From contig NC_040028.1 of NCBI RefSeq assembly GCF_000972845.2, positions 21,529,582 to 21,593,581 on the forward strand: DNA of 64,000 nt. The letters run 5' to 3'. The notes under the pieces were generated by a model, which saw only the letters and a list, made by a program, of their open reading frames with translations, was not told where the DNA came from and did no database searches. Below, one piece after another: positions 50,801 to 62,800 of the stretch. Origin of the DNA: Larimichthys crocea. Taxonomy: Eukaryota; Chordata; Actinopteri; Sciaenidae. Made by a program: the position numbers and the translations under genes. Every line of letters begins with the position of its first letter. The first letter of the stretch is position 1.

Positions 50801-53800
50801 TGGTCTGGACCCGTCCCAAGCATGATGGTGGCAGTAAGCTGATTGGCTACTACATGGAGTACGCAAAAGTTCCAGAAGAGAAGTGGACTCGCTGCAATGC
50901 CAACTGCATGAACATCCAATCGGAGAATTATGTAGTGACTGGCCTGGAAGAGGGCCAAAGGTACTGGTTTAGAGTCATCGCAAAGACCGCCGTCAACACC
51001 AGCCTGCCATCCGAGCTGTCCGACCCCATTGCTGTCATTGCAGAGAATGGTACAGCCCCACACAGCAAGTATATCTATGACTGACAAATTGAATTGCTGA
51101 CAAATAATGACGATTATTCCCTGTCTTTCTCTTGTGTAGTTCCTCCTCGTGTGGAGCTGGGTGTCAACATGAAGAACCTGATTGTGGTGAAAGCTGGAGA
51201 AAACGTCTTCCTGGATGCTGAAGTGTTCGGAAAGCCACTGCCCAAGGTGAGCTGGAAGAGAGATGGAGCACCTCTGGCCCTTACCGAAGGAATGAAGATG
51301 ATCCAGAAGAAACATGTCCATCTGCTTGAGCTCTACTCCGTCACCAGAAAGGAGACAGGAGACTACACTATCACTGCTGAAAACATCAATGGAAGCAAGT
51401 ACGCCACCATCAAGGTCAAGGTGCTCGGTAAGTTATGTTTAATATTATTTCATTGTTGCACTTTGTCTATTTTATTTATACAGATAAACAAAGAAGCTAA
51501 CCCTCCACTGTTTCCCCTGCAGACAAACCAGGCCCTCCAGCCTCAGTGAGAGCTTTTAAAGTCTTTGCCGATCATGTTAAGCTTCGATGGGAGCCTCCAA
51601 TTGCAGATGGTGGTTCTGAGATCACCAACTACATCATAGAGAAACGCGAGACCAGCAGGGCCAACTGGGCGCTTGTCAGCTCCAATATCCATGGACACAC
51701 TACTGACAGCATAGTGGAGAAACTCATTGAAGGACATGAGTACCAGTTCAAAGTCAGTGCTGAGAACCAGTATGGTGTAGGAAACCCCACCATGACCGAC
51801 CCTGTCCTCGTCAGGAACCCATATGGTAAATTCAGACCACTATATATGAAGTTCAGGTCAATTTAGACAGTACCAAATACAGTAAAAAACAAAACATACA
51901 GTCAAACAATGATTTGATAAACTTCTTTACTGATTGTTACTCTTTTCTTCTAGTGTGAGCATTTAAAATGTTGACATGTCATTTAAATTTGTATTCAGTC
52001 CTTTCTAACTGACTAAAGTGATCCATATTAGATTAACCAGACAGCACATTTTGAATTTTAAAGAGGTAAGATAAATTTAAACATGGCTCTATTTCTTCCT
52101 TCAGACGTCCCTGGTCCATGCGAACCACCCGTCATCACCAACATTACTAAGGACTCCATGACAGTGAGCTGGAAGGCCCCAGCCAATGACGGCAAGGCAA
52201 CCATCCTGGGCTACATGGTGGAGAAACGTGAGGCCACTGAGCTGACCTGGGCTAAAGTCAACCGCCGGCCAGTCATTGACAGGACAATCAAAGCTGCTCA
52301 GCTGACTGAGGGCTCTGAATATGAGTTTAGAGTCATTGCCATGAACAAGGCCGGTCTTGGTAAACCCAGCGATGCATCCAATGCTGCACTGGCCGTTGAC
52401 CCTGTCTGTAAGTTAAATCACGTTTCAAAAAATGCTTCAACCTCACAGAAGTGTCAACAGTATTTTTTATTTTTTATGTGATATCAAATGAATAACAAAA
52501 CTGTCTCTGTAATTCTCTAGATCCTCCTGGACCACCAGCCTTCCCCAAGGTGGTAGACTCCACCAAGAACTCCATCAGCCTTAGCTGGACCAAACCAGCA
52601 TATGACGGTGGCTGTGAGATCATCGGCTACCTGGTGGAGTGTAAACGAGCCGAAGCTGAGAACTGGACCAAGTGCAACATCCCGAAGAAGCTCCAGGCCA
52701 CCAAATTCCTGATGACGGGTCTGATGGACGACACAGAGTACCAGTTCAGAGTAACTGCTGTCAACAAGATTGGCTACGGCGAGCCCAGCGACGTCCCTGG
52801 AAACCACATGCCCAAGGACATCCTAAGTACGCTCCAATTGTTTATTAACAAATATTATAGCACCTAATTTTTGAACATGGAAAGACACAACCTTAATACA
52901 TGTTTGGTAAACCCTTCACATTCCTCTGGGCATCCTCCATTGTACTTTTGCATAAACATGTATTTTCTATAATAACCAACATTCTTTGTGAACTTGACTA
53001 ATTTATGCTGTGTCCTAGCTAATTCAGCCTTGCTGTCAATCGCTTAACGAGGCATAAAAAACTAAATAGTAAAGTTATAATTTAAAAAATTATCCTCCGT
53101 TCGTCCTCCAGTCGCTCCTGAAGCCGAGCTGGATGCTGACCTGAGAAAGGCTTTGGTTCTCCGTGCTGGTGTCACCATGAGACTTTACGTTCCACTGAGA
53201 GGACGCCCGGCACCGAAGGTGACGTGGACAAAGGTGGATGCCAACCTGAAGGAGAGGCAGGGCCTGATGATCAAGACATCAGAGTGGGACACCCTTCTGA
53301 CGATCGAGAACATTAACAGATACGATGCTGGCAAATACGTCCTGTCGCTGGAGAACAGCAGCGGCTCCAAGAGCTACACCATCGTGGTCAAGGTCCTTGG
53401 TAAGAAACATAATGCAAACCATGACATACTACAGTGAGCATCTGTTTGCTAAAGTTAAGCTAAGTTAAAGTTAAGCTAAATCTGGTAAGCCTGAGATACT
53501 GCTTCTCCTCCCCCTCAGATTCTCCTGGACCCCCTGTGAACTTGATCGTGAAGGAGACCTCCAGAAACCATGCTTGCATCACCTGGTATGCCCCGCTGAT
53601 CGATGGTGGCAGCCCTGTCAAGAGCTATGTCGTAGAGAAACGTCTGGCCGAGAGAAAGGCCTGGACCTGCGTGTCGGCCGAGTGCCACAAAACCTCCTTC
53701 AGGATCACCAACCTGGAGGCAGGACAGGCCTACTGCTTCAGAGTGCTGGCTGAAAACGCCTATGGCATTGGAGAGGGCTGTGAGACTGCCGGCAGCGTCA

Positions 53801-56800
53801 GAGCCTCAGGTAACTACAAGTTATTGCTGTTTTCTAAATTTCTAAAATAGAGTTAAAATAGGGATAGAGAGTAGTTTAGATCTGTACAGTGTCATAAACT
53901 ACGGAAGGGTGTTTGATAGGCCATTGTTTGGATCTGGCTTAGATCAACAACATGAAACAATTATGTTCTGTATTACAGGACTCAATTTAAACCAAGGCCA
54001 CAGCTGAGATTTTAGCTATAAAACATATGTACAGCTTTAATAATGGAAGGATAACTAAATACAATAGTATCTAATGCTCTGACTGCAGCTAGCCCAAAAA
54101 ACAAACAATCCTACCAATAGAACTGGACCTAAGAGTATTTGCATTGAACACGTCGGATCTAACAAACCTTTATCTGTCCATCCCATTTAGAGCAACCTGG
54201 TCCAGTGACAGACTTCAAAGCCCAGAAAACCACCAAGGACTCGATCACCCTGGGCTGGAAGAAGCCCATCAGTGACGGCGGAAGCCATGTTACCGCTTAT
54301 ATCCTGGAACAGAGTGAAGGCGAGGAGAAGTGGAAGCAGATCATGAAGGGCAGGAACACCTCACACATCATCGGAGAGCTAACTGAAGGCAAAGAGTACT
54401 ACTTCAGAGTCAAGGCACTCAACGAGTCTGGAGAGGGACCACTTACCGAGCTCACAGCTGTCGCCAAAGACCAGTTTGGTAAGAAGTTAGCCATCGTGCC
54501 ATCTATTATTTTAGTTGCTTGTTTTACAAGAACATAAAATTATTAATTCTATTTCCTGATAAATTTCCTTTGAATTTCAGTGCTGCCTGACTGCAACTTG
54601 AGTAGTCTGCAAGATGGTATCTGTGTGGTGAAGGAGGGCAGCACTACGCGTATCAACATCCCTGTCACTGGAGTGCCGTACCCCAGTGCCATCTGGAAGA
54701 AGGGTGACATGATGATTGGAGACACTGGCCGGATGTGTGTTGAGGCAGCTCAGGGTGTCACCACTCTGCTGATCAGAGACTGCCAGAGAGGAGATGCCGA
54801 CACCTACACCATCACAGTCAAGAACAGTGCTGGCTCCAAGGACTGCAAGTTCCAAATAAAGGTGGTTGGCAAGCCTGGCATCTGCACTGGACCCATTAAG
54901 TTGGACGAGATTACTGCTGATGGCATCACTCTGGAGTGGGGACCACCTAAAGATGACGGTGGTGCAGAGGTGTCTAACTACATTGTGGAGAAGAGGAGGA
55001 CCACGGACAACAAGTGGGCCACAGTAGCTTCAGCCATCCAGAAGACCACGATGAGGGTGATCAGACTCCACGATGGAATAGAGTACATCTTCAGAGTGTT
55101 CGCTGAGAACAAGTACGGGGTTGGAGAGTATCTGAGGTCTGACCCAGTCATTGCCCAGCATCCATTCGGTGAGTACCACAATCAAAAATTGGGATACGTA
55201 TGTTAGTAAACTTTTAAGAAATTCAGTTTTTGTGTTGAGTTGCAGTTTGAATGCAGTGCTGTTTCTTTGCTTCCTCCAGACGTGCCAGGGGCACCTGCTC
55301 CTCCAGAAATTGTGACCATCCACCAAGAGTCGGCCATTTTGACCTGGGCTGATCCAAAGGACAGTGGTGGCTCCCCAATTACTGGTAAGACTATGATAGA
55401 TTTATCATAGATAGATATCAGTTTGTAGTTAAGAAAGAGCAAAATAGCAGAAGTAATCACAATGACCAACTCATTTTGTGTTTTCTCTAGGATATCATGT
55501 TGAGTTTAAGGAGAGGAACAGTCTGATGTGGAAACGGGCCAGTAAGACTCCTCTGAGAGTGAAGGAGTGCAGAGTCACTGGCCTGATAGAAGGACTAGAG
55601 TATGAGTTCAGGGTGATGGCCATGAACGTGGCCGGCCTAGGAAAAGTAAGCAGGGCCACTGAGGCTGTGGTTGCCCTGGATCCTATTGGTGAGTTTAGGT
55701 CTTTTGGAATATTTTTTTCTCTAATTTGAAGACCTAACGTGTTTTGTGTTTCCCCTATGTTTTGACACATTTACTTTGTGTTCTGTTAGATCCTCCTGGC
55801 AAGCCTGATGTTATTAATGTCACCAGGAGCACAGTCACTCTGTTTTGGACAGCTCCTAAATATGACGGTGGTCACAAGTTGACTGGCTACATGGTGGAGA
55901 AGCTGGAGGCTGGAAGTAAAACCTGGATGAAGGCCAATCATGTCAACATCCAGGGCTGTGCCTTTACCGTTACTGACCTGACCGAGGGATCTCAATATCA
56001 GTTCAGGATCAGGGCCAAAAATGCTGCTGGGGGTATCAGTGTTCCTTCAGAGTCTACTGAGCTTCTGACCTGCAAGGATGAGTATGGTAAGTATTAGACT
56101 AATTTGAGTGTTTTAACAGTTAATACATCTGGCTGAATCCAGGTCCTTGAAATGTTTTAGTTTTACAAATATCAGGTCTTCAAAGTCATATTCTCATTCA
56201 TTCATTTATAGGTGTGTAGATAATGATAACACAACCTTTGTTCCATCCTCTCTGCAGAGCCCCCAACAATCACTATTGACCCAGACATGAAGGACGGTGT
56301 ATCAGTCAGGGCAGGAGACACCATTGTGGTCTCAGCCTCCAAGATTGTGGGTAAACCTCCACCCACTTCTGTCTGGTCAAAGGGAGGCCGTGAGTTCAAG
56401 ACCTCTGACATCGTCACCATCACTAGCACTCCCACCTCCTCCACTTTGGCTATCAAGTATGCAAGTCGGAAGAATACAGGAGAGTACACCATCACTGCCA
56501 GCAACCCCTTCGGTATTAAGGAAGAACATGTAAAGGTGAAAGTCCTGGATGTGCCTGGACCTCCAGGCCCCATTGAAGCCAGTAACATTTCAGCTGAGAA
56601 GTGTACTCTGACCTGGCTTCCTCCAGAGGAGGATGGAGGCTCCTCTATTAAATCCTACATCCTCGAGAAGAGGGAAACCAGCCGTCTGCAGTGGACCAAG
56701 ATAGCTGAAAACATCATGGACTGCAGATTTGTAGCCAGTAAACTGATCAAAGGCAACGAGTACATCTTTAAAGTGTGTGCTGTGAACCAGTATGGTACTG

Positions 56801-59800
56801 GAGACTCAAGCCAGTCTGGTCCAGTCAAAATGGTTGACAGTTTCCGTAAGTTAATATGGTTTGTGTATGTGTAAAAAAATTAAATAAATAAATGTAAAAA
56901 ATCTAATTTTGAATAACCATAGAATCATAGAAATACTTTACGAAGGAGGATTTAATTAACAAAACCTGTGAGCCTAAGAATTAAAACTCTAACTGACCAA
57001 AATTGTCTTTTCTTTCCTCAGGCCCACCAGGTCCACCCTCAACCCCAGAGATCGATAACGTGACTAGGAACGCTGTCACCATTTCATGGAAGAGACCAGC
57101 ACAGGATGGTGGAAGTGACATCAGAGGATATTGTGTAGAGAGGAAAGAGAGGAAAGGAATGAGATGGGTGAGAGCCTGTAAGAGGACGGTTCCTGACCTG
57201 CGCTTTAAGGTGCAAGGCCTGAGCGAGGGAGTAGAGTATGAGTTTAGAGTGACTGCTGAGAACAAGGCTGGATTTGGGGAGCCAAGTGAGCCATCACACC
57301 ATGTGATGACGAAGGACATTGTGTGTAAGTAAAATAAGACTGCTCACCTAATCTGAATTCGTAAAAGTTACGTATGCAGAAAGGTCAAACATACACATCT
57401 AGTACCTTTGTAACCCACTCCTGTTTTTCTGGTTCATCAGATCCACCTGGTCCTCCATCCAACCCCAGAATTACAGAAACTACAAAAACCACAGCCACCT
57501 TTGCCTGGGGCCGACCACACTATGATGGTGGCCTTGAAGTAGATGGATATACTGTTGAATATAAAAAAGAGGGGCTTGATGACTGGGAGATAGCGACAGA
57601 GTACCCACTGAAAGTTAATGAGTATGTTATTGGTAAACTTCAAAAAGGAGGCAAATACCAATTCAGAGTCTTCGCAATAAACTCAGAGGGAGTTGGCGAG
57701 CCTGCAGAGGTTGAGAAAGTGACTGAACTGGTGGACCAGGAGACGGTGCCAGACTATGAGCTTGATGCGGAACTCAGGAGAACCCTGGTGGTCAGGTGCC
57801 GTGCTTCAATCCGTCTATTTGTTCCCATCAGAGGTCGTCCTGTTCCTGAAGTAACCTGGAGCAAAGATGATACCAACCTGAAACAACGTGCACATATAGA
57901 CACCACAGAGTCCTACACTCTACTGGTTATTCCTGACTGCACCAGATACGATGCTGGAAAGTATAACCTCTGTCTGGAGAACGTTGCTGGAAAGAAGACT
58001 GGTTTTGTTAATGTGAAAGTTCTGGATACACCAGGACCACCAGTCAACCTAAAACCTAGAGAGATCACTAAGAACAGCATCACCCTCCAGTGGGAAATCC
58101 CCATAATTGATGGTGGATCTAAGATTCACAACTACGTTGTTGAAAAGAGAGAGGCCACCAAGAAGGCCTACACAGTGCTTAGCACCACATGGCAGAAGTG
58201 TTCCTTCAAGATTCCAGACCTTGAGGAGGGAGCTTACTACTACTTCCGTGTAACTGCTGAGAATGACCTGGGCATAGGTCAGCCAGCTGAAACCCCTGAA
58301 CCGATAAGGGTGTCCCAGGCCCCCTCTGCACCAGAGAACTTGTATGTCACAGATGTAACAGCTGATAGTGCTAGTCTTGCATGGACCAAGCCCCTGCATG
58401 ATGGTGGTAGCTTGATCACCGGATATGTAATTGAGGCCCAGAAGAAGGACACTGACCAGTGGGTTCATATGACCACAATCAAGGCTCTGGATTACACTGT
58501 CACAGATCTGATTTCAGGCGCAGAGTATATCTTCCGTATAATAGCTGTTAATGCATCAGGCAGGAGTGACCCCCGTGAGAGCAGGCCTGCCATCATCAAA
58601 GAGCAGACTTCTGCTCCTTCCTTTGACCTGCGTGGAGTCTACCAGAAGACAGTCATTGCCAAGGCAGGGGACCGGGTCAAGGTTGAGATTCCAGTGCTCG
58701 GCAAACCAAGGCCTGTGGTTTCCTGGAAGAAGGGAGACACAGTGCTAAAAGAGACACAAAGGATCAACACTGAAACCACAGCAACATCAACTATTCTCAA
58801 CATCAATGAGATCAAGAGAACTGATGGAGGCGAGTATTCCATGACTGGAAAGAATATGCTGGGTACAGTGACTGAGGTTATCACAGTCCTAGTCCATGAC
58901 ATCCCAGGTCCTCCCACTGGTCCCATCAAACTGGAGGAGGTCTCATGTGATTATGTTCTCATGTCCTGGGAGGCACCAGAGAATGATGGAGGCGTTCCCA
59001 TCAACAACTACATTGTGGAAATGCGGGAGACTATCGGTACTTCCTGGGTGGAGCTAGCAGCTACAGTAATTCGCACCACATTTAAGGCAGCCCGACTCAA
59101 CACTGGAACCCAATATCAGTTCCGTGTCAAGGCCCAGAACAGATATGGCATTGGACCATCCATTATCTCTGAACCAGTGGTGGCTGCCTATCCATTTGAT
59201 GTACCAGGCCAGCCAGGCATTCCTGTGGTTACATCTTTCAACAAGGATGCAATGACTCTGAGTTGGAATGAACCTTCCTCCGATGGAGGTAGTGCTATCC
59301 TGGGATATCATGTGGATAGAAAAGAGAAAAACAGCATTCTGTGGCAGAGGATCAACAAAGCTCTTGTTGTTGGAAATATCTTCAAATCATCAGGCCTTGT
59401 TGATGGAATTGCATATGAGCACCGTGTTACTGCTGAAAACATGGCTGGTCTCAGCAAACCAAGCAAACCTTCTGAGCCGATGTATGCTCTGGACCCAGTC
59501 GACTCACCAGGCAGGCCTGTAGCACTTAATATCACCAGACACGAGGTGACAGTGTCATGGACCAAACCAGAGGGAGATGGTGGATTTTCCATCACTGGAT
59601 ACACAGTAGAGAGGAGAGAAATGCCCAATGGACGCTGGCTCAAGGCCAACTTCAACAACATCCTGGAAACAGTCTACACAGTCAGTGGTCTGACAGAAGA
59701 TGCAACTTATGAATTCCGTGTGATTGCTAGAAACTCAGCTGGTGCTGTAAGTGCGCCATCCCCGTCATCAGAGGCAATCACATGCAGAGATGACATTGAA

Positions 59801-62800
59801 GAGCCCAGACTTGATGTTGATTCATCATATAGCAGCAGTGTTGTTGTCATGGCCGGTGAGGTGTTCAAGCTGGAGGCCAATGTGACTGGCAGGCCAATCC
59901 CGTCGCTGGTATGGACCAAGGAAGGAAAGGAGCTTGAGGATACAGCCAAGATAGAGATAAAGACATCTGACTTCCACACAACTCTAACAAACAAAGATTC
60001 CCTGCGGAGGGATGGAGGTACTTTTACTCTGACTGCCAGCAATCCTGGTGGCTTTGCCAAGTTTGCATTCAATGTCAAGGTGCTTGACAGACCTGGACCA
60101 CCAGACTCCCTCAGTGTTACTGACGTCACAGCCGAGAAATGTGTCCTTAACTGGCTGCATCCAACACATGATGGTGGTGCCAAGATTGAGTACTTTATCA
60201 TTCAGAGGCGTGAGACCAGCCGATTGGCATGGACAAATGTGGCCACAGACCTTCAGGCAAACAGGTTCAAGGTCACTAAACTTCTGAAGGGCAATGAGTA
60301 CATCTTCAGAGTCATGGCTGTTAACAAGTATGGCGTGGGTGAACCTCTTGAGTCTGAACCTGTCATCTGTGCCAACCCCTATGTCCCCAGTGACGCACCA
60401 CAGCAGCCTGAAGTCACCACCATTACCAAGGACTCCATGGTCGTCTGCTGGGAGCGCCCAGAACACGATGGAGGCAGCAGACTTAATACCTACATAATTG
60501 AGAGACGGGATAAGACTGGCCTGCGCTGGGTGAAGTGCAACAAGAGGACTGTAACTGATCTGCGATTCAAGGTCTCTGGTCTCACAGTAGGACATGAGTA
60601 TGAATTCAGAGTTTTTGCTGAGAACAATGCTGGTTTAAGCCAGCCTAGTCCTTCCAGTCCATTCTACAAGGCCGAAGACACCATTTTCCAGCCTGGACCT
60701 CCAGGGAACCCTAGAGTGCTGGACACAACCAAGTCCTCAATCACTCTTGCCTGGAACAAGCCTGTCTATGATGGTGGTTCTGAAATCACTGGATACATTG
60801 TAGAGACCTGCCTGCCTGATGAGGATGAATGGACAATTCACACACCCAGGAAAGGATGGACAGCCACTTCTTTCACCATCACCAACTTGAAGGAAAACCA
60901 AGAGTACAAAATAAACATCTGTGCCACTAACTGTGAAGGAGTTGGAGAACCTGCTGCTGTTCCTGGAACTCCCAAGGCTGAAGACAGACTGCTTCCTCCA
61001 GAAATTGAACTTGGAGCAGAGCTGCGTAAGGTGGTCTGCATCAGAGCCTGTAGCACACTCAGACTCTTTGTCCCTATTAAGGGCAGACCAGCACCTGAAG
61101 TAAAATGGGCAAGAGAGCATGGAGAATCCCTGGACAAAGCTATTATTGAAATCACTTCATCATTCACCAGTCTTCAGATAGAAAATGTTGACAAGTTTGA
61201 TGGAGGCAAATACATGGTGACTGTAGAGAATGCCTCAGGAAGCAAGACTGCTTTTGTGAATGTCAGGGTGCTAGATACACCTGGAGCACCTCAGAATCTG
61301 ATCATTAAGGAGATCACAAGAGATTCAGTGTCCCTTGTTTGGGATGCACCTCTGATTGATGGTGGCTCCAGAGTCCGCAGCTACATAGTGGAGAAGCGTG
61401 AGTCAACCAGAATGGCTTACTCAACAGTCTGTTCCAGTTGCCATAAATCTAGTTGGAAAATTGGAGGCCTAGAGGAAGGAAAGATGTACTCCTTCAGAAT
61501 CCTGGCTGAGAATGAATTTGGCATAGGTCTTCCAGTGGAGACTCTTGAACCAATTAAAGTATCAGAGAAGCCCCTGCCACCAGGCAAAGTGTCCCTTCTT
61601 GAAGTTACCAGCACTAACGTCACACTAACTTGGGAAAAGCCTGACCATGATGGTGGTAGCAGAATCACAGGTTATATTGTTGAGATGCAAAGTAAAGGTA
61701 GTGAGAAATGGACCCAGGTCATGGTGGTCAAGACCAACGAGGCTCTTGTAACTGGCCTTACACATGGAGAGGAGTACATGTTCCGTGTCTCAGCCACCAA
61801 TGAAAAGGGAGTTAGTGACCCACGTGCTCTCAGTATGCCTGTGGTGGCTAAAGACCTGGTCATCTCACCAACCTTCAAACTTATGTTTAGCGCATTCAGT
61901 GTACTAGCAGGAGATGACCTCAAGATAGACGTACCATATGCTGCTTGTCCTAAGGCTACAGCGACATGGCTCAAAGACGGCGTTGCTCTCAAGGAGACAA
62001 CCAGAGTTAATGCTGAAGCCACAGACAAACACCTTCTTCTGGTTATTAAGGAGGCTTGCAGAGATGACGTGGGCACATACACTATCAAACTGGTCAACAC
62101 AGCCGGAGAGGCATCTACAGACATTAGTGTTCTTGTTTTAGATAAGCCTGGTCCTCCAACTGGCCCAATTAAGTTGGATGATGTCACTGCTGATAGTGTG
62201 GTCCTGTCCTGGAATCCACCAGAGTATGACGGTGGTTGCACCATCAACAATTACATTGTTGAGAAAAGAGACACATCTACCACTAACTGGCAAATTGTGT
62301 CAGCCACAGTGGCCAGAACCACTATCAAGGCAGCCCGTCTGAAGACTGGATCTGAGTACCAGTTTAGGATTGCTGCAGAGAATAGATATGGCAAGTCCTC
62401 ATGCCTGCTTTCTGAAACCATTATTGCTCAGTATCCATTTGAGGTTCCAAGCCAACCACGTTCTGTTGTGGTCCAGTCAGCCACCAAAGAGAGCATGGTG
62501 GTTGTGTGGGAGAAACCCAGCAATGATGGTGGAAGCAAAATTCTTGGCTACCACTTAGAACTCAAAGAGAAAAACAGTATACTGTGGGTGAAACAGAACA
62601 AACAAATTATCCCAGAGACCAGATTCAAGGTTGTTGGCCTTGAGGAGGGTATTGAATATGAATTCAGAATCTATGCTGAGAACATTGTTGGCCTTAGTAA
62701 AGCCAGCAAACTGAGTGAAATGCAAGTAGCCAGAGATCCTTGTGACAGACCTGGAAAACCAGAGGCTGTCATTGTTACCAGAAACAAGGTGGCACTCAGA